A stretch of DNA of 64,000 nt from Tilletiopsis washingtonensis (taxonomy: Eukaryota; Basidiomycota; Exobasidiomycetes; Entylomatales), in contig NW_020312006.1 in assembly GCF_003144115.1 (NCBI RefSeq), positions 311,185-375,184 on the forward strand, given 5' to 3'. A program made the position numbers and the translations under genes. Within the stretch, counting starts at the first letter, position 1. Each line of letters begins with the position of its first letter. This document shows, piece by piece, positions 1 through 10,580 of the stretch. The notes beneath the pieces are model-generated. The model did not search any database. It saw only the letters and a program-made list of their open reading frames with translations, and was not told where the DNA came from.

Positions 1-3000
1 GCGTGTCAGCAAAGGCGCAGTCTGCCGGCGCGAGGGTGCGCACGGCGTGCGTGTCGGCGCGGCGCGAGAAGTAGCCGCCGTGGAATGGCGCCTCGTGCTT
101 GATTGCCTGGCCGATCTTCTTGCCGATCCACTTGCCCAGCCCACGCACCTCTGCCCCGTCGGGCGAGCGGCGCAGCGACGCCTGCCACGGCTGCTCGTGC
201 TTCGTCGCCTTGCTGGTCTTCTTGCCAACCCACCGGCCCAGACCACGCACCTCTGTCTCATCCGGCGAGCGGCGCGTCGTGGTGAGGTGCCACTTCTCCC
301 GCGTGCCCTCGGCCCACTGGTGGACATCGTGGAAGACGTTGCGCGGGGCGGTCTCGTCCTCGTCCAGCGAGCGGCGCTGTGGCGCGTGGCCTGGGCCGTG
401 GTTGTCGTAGACCTGCTCCGTCTTGTGGCAGGCGTCCTGGAAGATGTTGCGCGCGTCGAGCTCGTCCTCGTCGAGCGAGCGGCGCTGGTTGGCCCACTTC
501 TTGATCGTAAAGGCGTCCTTCCACTTGCCGCGAGCAGCGAGCTCGTCGTCCTGAGCGCGGTCGTTTAGCTTCGCATACATGTGGTACAGCGGCTTCGCCA
601 GCTTGCCGGCGATGTACTTGCTCGCCGTCGCCATCACGCCACGCACCTGGATGTCATCGAGCGAGCGCTTCTCTGCGTGCACGTCGTCGGAAGCCTCGCG
701 ATTGGCGACGTACTGCAGATCGCCGACGGTCGTGGGCACGTCGCGGCCGCTGACGGCGGGAGCAAGGGCCGAGACCCAGAAGGGGTCGCGAGCCTGGACG
801 TCCTCGTCGCGCCCATTGATGGCCGGCGCGAGGGCGGACACCCAGAACGGGTCGCGGGCCTCGAGATCCTCGTGGCTCACGTCGCGTCCGTTGACGGCAG
901 GAGCGAGAGCCGAGACCCAGAAGGGGTCGCGAGCCTGGAGGTCCTCGTGGCTCACGTCGCGTCCGTTGACGGCAGGAGCGAGCGCGGAGACCCAGAAGGG
1001 GTCGCGAGCGTGAACCTCCTCGACGTCGCGCCCACTGACGGCAGGGGCGAGCGCGGAGACCCAGAAGGGCTCGCGGGCCTGGAGGTCCTCGTCGCCCTCG
1101 ACATCACGCTGCGCCGGGGCCGGAGCCGCCGCGGCAGCCTGCGCCTGCTTGTGCTTGTGGTAGAGGTACAGACCACCACCGGCGAGGGCCGCCTTGCCCC
1201 AGAAGGGGTCGCGAGCCTGCAGATCCGCGTCGACGTTGCGCTCCGCCGGAGCAGCCGGAGCAGCAGCAGCCGCCTGCGCCTGCTTGTGCTTGTGGTAGAG
1301 GTACAGACCACCGCCAGCGAGCGCAGCCTTGCCCCAGAACGGGTCGCGAGCTTGAAGGGCCTGCTCGTCGTCGCCAAGGTCGCGCTCCGCGGGAGCAGGG
1401 GCTGCCGCCGCCTGCGCCTGCTTGTGCTTGTGGTAGAGGTACAGACCACCGCCGGCGAGGGCCGCCTTGCCCCAGAATGGCTCAGGGCTGCGGGCGTCGA
1501 GGGCCTGCTCGTCGTCGTGCACATCGCGTTGCGCCGGAGCGGCAGCTGGCGCTGGAGCGGCAGCTGCCGCGGCTTGGTGCTGCTGGTGCTTGTGGTAGGC
1601 GTAGAGCGCGCCGCCGGCGAGGGCCGCCTTGCCCCAGAATGGCTCAGGGCTGCGGGCGTCGAGGTCCTGCTCGTCGTCGCCGAGGTCGCGGCGGTGATTG
1701 GCAGCCGCGGTCTTCATGGCGTCGACTCTCGAGTTTGCGAACTTGGTGAGATCCTTGACCGCGCCCTTGGTGAAGAACGGGTCGCGCACCTGCGAGTCCT
1801 CCTCGTCGCCGATGAGCTCGCGACGCTGAGCTGGCGCGGTGCCGTCCTGCTGCGCCTTGTGGTTCTGGTAGGCACGCCAGGCGGCCGTGCCGACGACGAG
1901 CTTGGCCGCAGTGCCCACAACGGCGTACTTGACGATCTTCTTGCCGCTGATCGGGTCGCGAGCCACCATGTGGACGGAGCCGGTCGCGCCCGTGGGCTGC
2001 TGCTGCTGCTGCTTGTGCTTGTCGGCGTAGTGCTTGCCGAGCAGGAAGCCGCCGCCGGCGAGGAGCGCCTTGCCGAGGAGCGGGTCGCGCGCGTCGAGGT
2101 GGCCGGCCGGCTCCACGCCGTCGTAGTGGGCATCGGCGAAGTAGCGGGCGTCGTCGGCGGAGAGCTGGCCGATGAGCGGGTCGCGCGCCTGCAGTGCTTC
2201 CTCGTCAGCCTCGAGGTCACGACCGTGCATGTTCCGGTACGCCTTTGTCGCGAGCGTGCTCCCCACAGTGATCAGGGAGCTCGCGGCGGCCGTGGCGGCG
2301 TTGCCCTTGTTGCCGTTCTTCGGACCGCGCTCCACCAGCTCGCCATCCGTAGCAGCACGCACCTGCAGCAGTTGCTGGTCAGCAGGCAGATCGCGCTGGT
2401 GGTGAGCGTTTCTCCAGGCCTGAATGCCAAAGCCCGTGCCGACGACGGCGCCGGCGCCCACGACGCCAGCCACAATCTTCGCGATCTGCTTCTTGCTGCG
2501 CTCCTGCAGCTCGCCGTCGGCAGCGGCACGGACCTGCAGCGCCTCCTCAGCATCGAGATCGCGGATCACGTGCTTGTGATGGAGGTAGCCGCCGATGCCG
2601 CCCATGGCGGTGACCTGGAGAACACCGGCAGCCACGAGCGCTCCGGCCCCGCGCTCCTGCAGCTGGCCGTCAGCACGCACCTGCAGATCCTCCTCGCCCT
2701 CCAGAAGATCGCGCTTGCCGTTCTTCTTCTGGCGGTACGAGTCCGCAAGGGCCTTGGCGCCGAAGCCGACCGCGGTGACCGCCCCTATGCCGGTCATGCC
2801 AGCCAGGAGCTTTCCCCCGAGGGTGGGGCCCCGCTCCAGCAGCTCGGCGAGTTCGCGCGTCTGCAGCTCGCCATCGCCGCCGGCACGCACCTGCAGATCA
2901 TGCTCGTCGGCGAGGTCGCGCGCATCGAGCTCGAAGACGTCGCGCTCGGACAGCTCGTCGAGGTCGCGGTGCTTGAAGGCGTTCACGAGCTTGGTGGCGC

Positions 3001-6000
3001 CGTAGCCGAGGCCGGCGGTAGCGCCTGTCGCCAGGACGCTGCCAGCAGCGATCGCGGCCATGCGGCCTTTGCTCATCCGGGCCTGCAGCTCGGCATCGGC
3101 AAAGTCGCGCTCCTGCAGCAGCTCGGCGTCAGCAAGACCGCGCTTGTGCTTGTTCTTGCTGTCCAGCCAAGCGCCGAGGCCGGCACCGCCGCCGACGAGC
3201 GTCGTAGCGCCAGCGAAGACCGCCAGGCCGCCCTTCAGGCCGCGCTGCTCGAGGTCCTCCTCGTCGCGCTCGGCCAGCGTGTTGCCGTGCGCCTGGTGGT
3301 ACCGGTTGGCGCTCCACTGCGCGCCGGCGTTCATGCCCTTGGGATAGCGGGGGTCACGCAACTGCAGCTCGGCCTCGTCGCGCCGCTCCGCCGTGCTGCC
3401 GTGCGCCTGGTGGTGCGTGTCGGCGATGAACTGAGCGCCGGCGTTCATGCCCTTAGGGTAGCGGGGCTCGCGCTCCTGCAGCTCGGCGCGGCGGCGGCTC
3501 GTGTTGTTGAGACTGTCGAGCTTCTGCTGCGCCTTGGCCTGGTAGCGCATCGTGGTCAGAGCAGCGGCGCGGTGGGCCTCGTGCGCCGTGTTGTGGACCA
3601 CGTCGTGGATGTAGCCCGGGTCGCGCTGCTCGATCTCGCTGCGGCGGCTCGTGTTGTTGAGGCTGTCGAGCTTCTGCTGCGCCTTGGCCTCGTAGTGCAT
3701 CGCGGTGAGGGCGGCCGCACGGTGGGCCTCGTGCGCCGTGTTGTGCACCACGTCGTGGATGTAGCCGGGCTCGCGCGCCTCGAACTCGACGTCCTCGCCC
3801 TCGCGGCGTTGGACACGGTCCATGGCGTGGGCGGCCTTGCGCAGAGCTGCCGCCGTCGTGTGGGCAGCGGCGACGTGGGCAGCGTGGGCCGAGTTGTGGA
3901 AGACGTCGTGGACGTAGCCCGGCTCGCGCTGCAGCAGCTCCTCCTCGTCGACGAGGTCGCGACGGTGCTTGTGGGCGTTCTTGTAGTCCTTCACGAGGCT
4001 GGCAGTCAGCATGCCGCCGCCGACGAGCGCGACGGCTCCCGCAGAGCCGAGCGCGAAGATCTTGCCCGCTCCGGGGCTACGCATCTCGAGCTCGTCATCA
4101 CGGCGCAGGGACTCCGGCTGCGGCTGCTCGCGGTAGCGGTCGATGTACTTGTCCTTGGCGTCGCTGAAGAAGCCACGCTCATCGACGCTCTCCGCCTCGC
4201 TGCGGTGGCCGATCTTGTTGCTGAGCGTGTTCAGGTCGTGTTGGACCGACTTGATCGCGCCCTGCGCCGCGCCCTTGCCCGCGCGGACGGCGGCGTCCTT
4301 GGCGGCGCTCTCGACGCTCGGCTCGCGCGACAGGAGCTCGTCGCCGTCCTCGCTGCGGTGTCCGATGTTGTAGCTCACCACGTTGAGGTCGTGCTGCACG
4401 GACTTGATGGCGCCTTGCGCTGCGCCCTTGCCGGCGCGGACGGCAGCCCCCTTCGCGGCGCTCTCGATGCTCGGCTCGCGCTGCAGCAGCTGCTCGTCAT
4501 CCTCGCCACGACGGTGGGAGAGGTTGTAGCTGATGACGTTGAGGTCGTGCTGCACGGACTTGATGGCGCCCTGAGCAGCAGCCTTGGCGGCGCGGGTGCC
4601 GGCATCCTTGATCGCGTTGGGGTCGCGCTGCACGAGCTCGTCGTTGCCCTCCTCGTCGCGGCGATGCGAGAGGTTGTAGCTGATGACGTTCAGGTCGTGT
4701 TGGACCGACTTGATGGCGCCCTGAGCAGCAGCCTTGGCGGCGCGCACGCCGGCGTCCTTGATCGCGTTGGGGTCGCGCTCCAGGAGCGCGTCCTCGCTGC
4801 GGCGGTGGGGCAGGGCCTGAGACGCCTTGTGCTGGGCCTGGCGATCCTGGTCGGCGAACGTGGGGTAGCTGGCCGCCGACGTTGCCTTGTCCCACGTCTT
4901 GTGAACGAAGTCGTGGATGTGGCCTGGGTCGCGCTGCTCGAGCGCGTCGTCGCTGCGGCGACCAGCCTGGGCCGCCTTCTGGGCCGCGCGGTCTGCGCTT
5001 CTGAACGGCGTGTGGCCTGCCGCCAGCGCTGCCGCGTTCCACGTGTTGTGGACGACATCGTGGATGTAGCCGGGGTCGCGCTGCAGCACCGCCTCGTCGG
5101 CGGCGTCGCGGCGCATGTGGGCGACCTGGTAGCTGACGACGTTGAGCTTGTGCTGCATCTGCTTGACGTCGGCTTGAGTGGGTGCGTTCTTGCGCTGCAC
5201 GAGCTGATCGACGACGTCGCGAGGGAGCTGGGCGAGCTTCTCGCTGGCGAGGTCGAGCTGGTGCTGCATCTGCTCCACGTCGGCCTTGGTGAACTCCTTG
5301 CCGCGCTGCAGGAGCTCTGCGTGGTCGTCGGCGTCGCGAAGCAGCTGGGCGAGCTTCTCGCTGGCGAGGTCGAGCTGGTGCTGCATCTGCTCCACGTCGG
5401 CCTTGGTGAACTCCTTGCCGCGCTGCAGGAGCTCCTCGAGCTCGTCGATGTCGCGGCGCGTCTTGTCACCTAGCTTGTAGTGTTCGGCGAGCTTGGCGAG
5501 GCCAATGCCCCCGCCGATGATGGAAGCGCCGGCCACAACGTACTTGGCAGCCGTCGTCTTGCCGCCGCGCGCGTCGAGCGAGTGAGAGTCGTCGAGCTCG
5601 CGTTCCGCCAGCTCGCGGGGCATGAGCTCGGCCTCGTCGAGGACGTCGCGCTCAGCCATGTCCCATGCCTCTTCTGCCTGGGACTTGGCCTCCTTGTACG
5701 CGCCCTTGCCGATGGCCTTGGCCGAGCCCTTGAGCAGCTTCTTCTTGCGCTCCTCCATGGGGTCGCGCTGCAGAAGCTCCTCGTGCACAGCCTGGCGCAG
5801 CATGAACTCCGTCTCGTCGAGCTCGCGGCGCGTCTTCTTGCCAAAGCCGAGGAAGCCCTTGAAGACCTGCCCGGCCTTCTTGAAGCCGGACGACTTGCCC
5901 GTCGGGTTCTCCTTGGGCAGCTTCTGGTAGCCCTTCTTGGGGTCGCGCTGCTCGAGCACCTCGACGTCGTCGTCACGGGCCGCCAGCTCCTCGGCCGTGG

Positions 6001-6664
6001 GCTCGTCGCGCGGGAGCTTGGCCTGGTAGGCGCTCGCCTTGTGGGCAGGAGCGGGCGCCGGCTGCTTGGCCTTGGCAGGCGTGTGGGCGGTGGCATCTGG
6101 GCAGAAAGTGTGAGCCAGGATCCGAGCGTGGCGTCACCTCCCATTACTCACTCTGCGCCTTGGTCGTGTGCTTCGGAGCGACGTGCGTGCCGTTGGTCTG
6201 CGCCTTGACCGTCTGCTTCACAGCAGCGTGGGCCGTGCCGTTGGTCTTGGCCTGGCCCGAGCTGACGTTGGTCTTGGCCTGGCCTGAGCTGGCGTTGGTC
6301 TTGGCCTGGCCCGAGCTGGCGTTGGTCTTGGCCTGGCCCGAGGTGCCGTTGGTCTTGGGCGCGGTGGAGGTGCCGTTGGTCTTGGGCGCGGTGGAGGTGC
6401 CGTTGTTCTTGGCAGTAGCAGCGTCGCGCGCCTGCAAAGACGAGAGGCCGGTCAGGACAAGCCTCTCGCTGCTCGCACCAGCTGCACTCACGATCATGAC
6501 CGCCACCTGGTTCTCCTCGATCTCGCGAGCGACGTTGTTGAGCGGCGTCTGAGCAAGGGCCGCGGTCAGCCAGGCGAGCGAGACTGTCCCGTCGCGCTGC
6601 TACTCACTGCCGACACGGAGGCGGCGGCCGAGGCCGCCAGCAGGAGCGGGACAGTGAAGCGCAT
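1..6664 (-). CDS. Giant secreted repeat polyprotein, probably kexin-processed (3' end outside window)
   Basis: At least 2,163 residues are encoded before the left edge cuts the gene. My model is exon 6608..6664 (signal peptide MRFTVPLLLAASAAASVSA), exon 6492..6548, exon 6152..6431, then one uninterrupted exon from 6096 to 1. Introns are 59, 60 and 55 nt with GTGAGT donors; the third removes an apparent stop and joins codons into KAQ-NATAH. The body is a chain of modules. A module typically opens after an L-x-x-R site followed by D/E and often P (LQARDP, LEQRDP, LLQREP) and ends in RR or KR followed by 6-12 acidic residues. More than twenty dibasic sites are visible. Many modules hold a glycine/alanine-rich hydrophobic stretch ending in a His/Lys cluster. 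No enzymatic domain was recognised. The layout resembles fungal Kex2-processed repeat precursors such as Rep1 or Ece1 in architecture only; I see no sequence match. Secretion is well supported, the processing model is inference. Confidence 0.8.
720..1080 (-). repeat. Polyprotein repeat family F (FWVSALAPAVNGRDV modules)
   Basis: Five tandem copies of a 22-25 residue unit with the core ARDPFWVSALAPAVNGRDV. Copies are spaced 66, 75, 75 and 69 nt apart, so they differ by whole codons in the spacer. These are the shortest and most regular units of the protein. Confidence 0.8.
1100..1680 (-). repeat. Polyprotein repeat family G (FWGKAALAGGGLY modules)
   Basis: Four copies of a 45-54 residue module with the core RDPFWGKAALAGGGLYLYHK followed by a Gln/Ala-rich linker and ERD or QRD plus acidic residues. 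In two copies the entry is RSPEPFWG. A diverged relative (LLGKALLAGGGFLLG) lies further toward the N-terminus of the protein near 2035-2080. Confidence 0.75.
1880..3560 (-). repeat. Polyprotein glycine-zipper-like modules
   Basis: A run of diverged 55-75 residue modules. Each has an LQVR or LQER entry, a 20-25 residue stretch rich in Gly, Ala and Val (for example VAGVVGAGAVVGTGFGIQAW), a basic tail such as RNAHHQ or YLHHKHV, then RDL plus an acidic spacer. Two copies of a different module, RYPKGMNAGAQ, lie at about 3312-3480. The hydrophobic stretches could be membrane-active or aggregation-prone segments; that is inference. Confidence 0.6.
3560..5080 (-). repeat. Polyprotein repeat family B (GYIHDVVHNT modules, interspersed)
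   Basis: Five copies of a His-rich module with the core RDPGYIHDVVHNT (variants GHIHDFVHKTW, GYVHDVFHNSAH) near 3575-3640, 3725-3780, 3870-3930, 4890-4930 and 5035-5080. Family C sits between the third and fourth copies, so modules have been both duplicated in place and shuffled. Confidence 0.7.
4180..4790 (-). repeat. Polyprotein repeat family C (GAIKSVQHDLN modules)
   Basis: Four tandem copies of a roughly 50-residue module with the core AAQGAIKSVQHDLN, entered by RDPNAIKDAG or REPSxESAAK and closed by SHRR or GHRS plus an acidic spacer. The two copies entered by RDPNAIKDAG are most alike, as are the two entered by REPS. Confidence 0.75.
5135..5440 (-). repeat. Polyprotein repeat family A (QMQH modules)
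   Basis: About three copies of a helical, charged module with the core KADVEQMQHQLDLASEKLAQ, each introduced by LLQRGKEFT or a diverged form (VQRKNAPTQ). Two copies are nearly identical at the DNA level, pointing to recent local duplication. Confidence 0.7.
6152..6431 (-). repeat. Sequon-rich head repeats of the polyprotein
   Basis: The third exon encodes about ten short repeats of the type KTN-G/A-T/S-S/G-x-A, for example TSTAPKTNG and SSGQAKTNA. Most copies place an N-x-S/T sequon (NGT, NAS, NVS), so this segment would be densely N-glycosylated if it enters the secretory pathway. It lies directly after the signal peptide exons and before the first LxxR/dibasic modules, and contains no dibasic site itself. 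Confidence 0.8.
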
Positions 6665-8951
6665 CTTGAGAGATGGGTCACGAGAGTGCGAGAGTGGTAA
6701 TTAGAGAGACTTGGGGAGGGTCGGAGGTTCGCCTAGACGATCGTGGTGAGGTGACGATGTGTCGGCGAGGAGTGGCACTATCTGCGATGGCGAGACCAGC
6801 TCGACGTCGAAAGAGAGGCAGGTGGTGGAGAGTGAGATGACGAGATGTGGATGCTCTCGGAGTCGCTGTCAAAGCAAGGCTCGAAGAGTTGGCGGCGAGA
6901 TGGATCGTGTCAAACGAGGTAGAGCGGAACTGAGGAACTTGGTGGGGAATGAGAGAGGACACGGGCGGACGGGCCTCTTCTTATAGAAGCGAAGCGAGCA
7001 AGCGTTGAGTGTCGTGCTTGCGCCATACGCAGCGCCAGCCTCTGGCGCAGCACCAGGCACCGCTGCTCGGCGTCCGCCGGGCCCAGGAGCCGGAGCTCCT
7101 TGCGCCCACGCATAGCCCCTCAGCCGAGAGGCACACTCACGCAGCTGATGCCAGGGGAAGGTGCTTCAGCATACGCGCATCGTCTTGCTGGCAAGATGGA
7201 AAGGCACGCCGGCCGCGCATCGCTGCGTCGCGTGATGTTGGCCAGGGGGAAGGGGCAGGAGCAGGAGCAGGAGTAGGAGCAGGAGTTGGACGCCCAGCTG
7301 CAAGCCCGTCCGCAATGCGAAGATGGCAGAGCCATTAAGGCGTCGGAATCCGGCAACGCCCAGCGCCCAGGCCCGAAATGGGACGGGCTGGGAGCGAAAG
7401 GAGAAGGAGGCGAGGCATCATCATGGGAGCCGGCACCGGCGGCTTGCTGGAAGGCGGCAGATGTGGCGAGAGCGGAGGGCCATTCCGGCACGCAGGCAGT
7501 GCCAAGTGGCGCGCAGATCGAGAGCGGTGGCAGCGTGCGCGCGAGGCACTAATTCGCCCCCTGGGCGCGGCGGCAGCGGCGCGCGGCGGGCGGGAGATCC
7601 TGATTGTGCCTGGCGTGCGCATCAGGGGCCTCTCCGATCGAATAAGCTCTGACGCCGCCGGCACTCACCTCCTAAGCGGCGCACGCCCTTGAGCGGAGGC
7701 CGAAGTCCGAAGAGCGTCTCGCCTCATCAGCCCGCGCTGCTGCTGTCGTGCGGGCAGAAGAGCGAAGCGCGCGAGGAGCTCCGAGGATGCAGGGGAACGC
7801 CAGCCCCTGTGCGCTGGCCACTTTGCGGGCACGCCTGTTTTGGGCGCAGGCGAGGCGAGAGTGGATTGCCTATCCGCTGCGCCGCTGCGCAGGTACGCTC
7901 CTCTCGTCAATATCGACCCCTTTTGCGCTCCTCTCGCCGCTGGCTTGCACCCGCCGCCCTCACAGGCTCACAGCCCCCAGCATGCAGGAGCAGCAGGCGG
8001 AAGAATCTTTTGATGGGTCGTGTGACGCCGCAGCTTGATGCAAACTTGAACCTGACCCCCCTGGCCGCTGCTCGAGAGCGCGCTGCACGCTGGACTTAGC
8101 GGGCTTTGCCTCTCTCGTGCGACACGGCTGATCAGCGTCTCCTCCCCTGAGGCAGGAGGTAGGGCACTCAGCTGCGCCACACGATCAGGCGCTCGGGCTC
8201 GGGCGCTCGCCCCTCGCCAGCCCCTCATCCACGTGGCAGATCCCTCTCCTCGCTTCTCCCTTGGCTCAACTCGAGTAGTTCACCTCAAGCTGCACGTTGC
8301 CTCAGGCGAGAGCGAGACCCGTAGTGCTAGTCAGGGACCGAGCTCGCGCCGTGGGGGTGCGGCGCAAGCCTCGTTCAGCAAGCAGATGCTCCTCCTGCAT
8401 CCTGCGCCCGCTTGTAGGAGGGAATAGCAGCGCTCAGGGCATGAGCGCCGACGGCGCGTTATTTTTGTGGGCGCAGGGCACGGTGCTGCAGCCGGATGTT
8501 GACAGGAGAGAGACCGCTCTGCGTCTGGGCGAGCGGCGAGGGCGACCGTCTCGAGGCCCGCACAGCGGCTGTGCGGATGCCAGCGAGAGCCGAAGCGGGC
8601 GATGCGAGAGCCGAGCGAGCCCTCGAGCGCACGTGAGAGCACCCTGCTCTGCTCCAAAGGGACTGACGCTGAGGCAGAGGGTCCAGGTCGAGCTGCGATG
8701 TGGCGAGAGCTGCCTGCGAGCAAGGCGTCATTCTCACGCTTGCGAGGTGTGCTAGAGGCATCAACGCTGCGCAGAGAGCCAGGTGGGAGAGCGACTGAAC
8801 TCACCAAGGTAGGCGACGTTGCGCAGCGAAGAGACGACACCCAGCTCCGCATCCCAGCAGTCAGCATCAGAGATAGCGAGCGAGCGTGAGATCCAGCACA
8901 CATCTGTACAGCGGGGGAGGAAATCACATCTGATTGTCACCTCCGCATCAC
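6665..8951. other. Intergenic upstream region, no gene recognised
   Basis: About 2.3 kb between the polyprotein gene and the end of the thioredoxin gene. Several open frames of 60-200 codons exist on both strands but their translations look compositionally random and lack splice-consistent extension. A short GGAGCA-type hexamer array lies near 7256-7287. The region nearest 6665-7000 should hold the polyprotein promoter and leader. Confidence 0.6.
6980..6985 (-). promoter_or_regulatory. TATA-box candidate for the polyprotein gene
   Basis: TATAAG on the minus strand within TTCTATAAGAAG, about 316 bp upstream of the predicted start codon. It is the only good TATA-like element I noticed in this upstream region. 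It would fit a strongly regulated secretory gene with a long 5' leader. Confidence 0.4.
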
Positions 8952-9653
8952 CTACGGCCAGAGGACGTATGCGAGATACAGCGCGACGACGACGAGCGGC
9001 AGCAGATTCTCCATCTTGACGCCGTTGAGCGGGTTTCCCGCGCCGGGCGGTGTCGTCGACGCAGGCGTCGCACCACCGATGGTGCGACCTCCGCCGGGGA
9101 AGCCACCAGCGGGCGCCTTTCCATCGTCGTACTTCTGCACGAGCGAGCGCAGCTTGTTGGGGTCTGCGCCGCGCAGCTGCTCGAGCGTGCGGCTGGACTT
9201 GATGAAGCTGAAGGTGGGCATGGCAGTGACATTCTGTGCGCGCGCCACGGTGGAGACTTTGTCGACGTCGACTTTGAGGAAGAGGGCGTTGGGATGCGAG
9301 GAGGCGAGAGAGGCGTAGACCGGGGCGATAGCCTTGCATGGCCCGCACCCTGTACACTTCAGGTGAGACGCTGCGAGAGATTATAACTGTCATGCGACTC
9401 ACACGTGGCGTGGAAGTCGACGACTACCAACGCCTGGCCTGCGCCGGACAGCGCAGCATCGAACTCTGCGGTACGAGCGAGAGCGTCAGCTCGGGAAGCA
9501 CGCCTTGCTGGTGCACAAGCTGCGAAGCTCGTCTGCCGGGGCACAGCGCAGCGGCCTCGAAGGAGCCGCTTGGACATGTGCTGCTATGCACGCACCGCAC
9601 ATCCGCGCCGCTGACACCCGTACTCGGCTCGGCTCATCCGCCAGATGGACCAT
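8952..9653 (-). CDS. Tail-anchored thioredoxin-like protein (TXNL1-type thioredoxin domain)
   Basis: Predicted exons are 9596..9653, 9403..9465 and 8952..9349, giving 172 residues from MVHLADEPSR; an in-frame ATG at 9602 would give 155 residues starting MCEFDAALSG, which fits thioredoxin family starts better. The intron at 9350..9402 splits the tryptophan codon of the active site, restoring HATWCGPCK. Other thioredoxin signatures follow: LFLKVDVDK, then NVTAMPTFSFIK with the cis-proline. The domain is closest to TXNL1 in style (LSGAGQALVVVDF) but there is no PITH domain. Instead a Gly/Pro-rich linker leads to a C-terminal hydrophobic segment, MENLLPLVVVALYLAYVLWP, which looks like a tail anchor, so the catalytic domain should face the cytosol. 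Substrates are unknown. Confidence 0.8.
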
Positions 9654-10580
9654 GGCGAGCAAGCGCGCAGCGAGCCGAGCAGCGACGAGCGCGCGAGGCG
9701 CACTCAGTCATCGCCTCGTTGCCCTCTACGCTCTCTGCGTAGCGCCGCGCGCATGACTGACACGCCTGCTTGACACTGCATGGCCCTGCCCGTCTTGACG
9801 TAATCCCTCTGGGCCCTCCACTCGCGCTTCCCGCACGAGCTCCCTCGTAACGACAGGAGGCTCAGGACCGACTCGCCCTCCCCCCTCGCGACCCCGCTAC
9901 AGCTGCTACAGTGCGGCAGCAGAGCAAGCTCCGCGCCGCTAATTGCCGCTGGCGAGAGACATCCAGACGGCGCAGCGTGGCGGAGGGGATACGCACCCGA
10001 CTGCGAGGAGATCTCGCGCGGCGCCGGCATGGCTGTGTGTGCTCGCTGGCGTGTCGGATGTAGAGATGCGGAGGCGGAGTATGTGGTCAAGCTGAGGAGT
10101 GATTGGGCGAGAGCTGGGCGGGAAGTGTGGCGCGAGGAGGGCGGATGATGAGGAGCGGAACGAAGGCGGCGCGAGGGTGGTCCGAGCGGCTCAACATCGC
10201 CTGGGTCGAGTACAAGTCGTGCTGAAGTCGCACTAACACAATCGACACGCGGCCGCCTCCAGATTCAATTGGCGGCTGCGCGGCAGACTACAACTTCAAA
10301 GGCCTCGGGGTCGCTGCTGGATTTCCGTTTTGCGGACGCGCATGCGCTATCTGAGATTTTGGTGCGCAGCCAGCTCCAAGACTCGCTCGAGCCCCACATC
10401 CGGCCATCATCCCACTCCACTGCTGCGCTCGCCTCACACCCTCGTCTCACGTTCTCGTCTCAGCGCTGTCCTTGCGCCGCTCAGCATCAGCCGCGGCCTT
10501 GTGCGGCTCTCGCTCGCTGTCACTGCTCCCTGCGCACGCCCTCACTCCACTCGCTTGGCCTGAGCGGCGAGCGAGGCGCC
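9654..10580. promoter_or_regulatory. Divergent promoter region
   Basis: About 0.9 kb between the divergent thioredoxin and Sts1 genes. Nothing coding was recognised. No clear TATA box was seen. Confidence 0.5.

Noticed and set aside
581-5473. A 1,630-codon open frame on the plus strand
   Set aside because: It lies antisense to the repetitive polyprotein. The minus frame has a signal peptide, spliced leader exons and coherent module boundaries, while the plus translation is Val/Leu/Ala/Arg-rich with no recognisable features. Codon bias and absence of stops on the opposite strand explain it.
6144-6506. A free-standing 120-residue sequon-rich protein
   Set aside because: Its apparent stop lies just inside a 55 nt intron with a GTGAGT donor and CCCAG acceptor; splicing continues directly into the repeat modules, and the true start is an upstream signal peptide exon.
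8331-8927. A 198-codon minus-strand frame
   Set aside because: No domain, biased composition and overlapping frames of similar length on the other strand; not supported as a gene.
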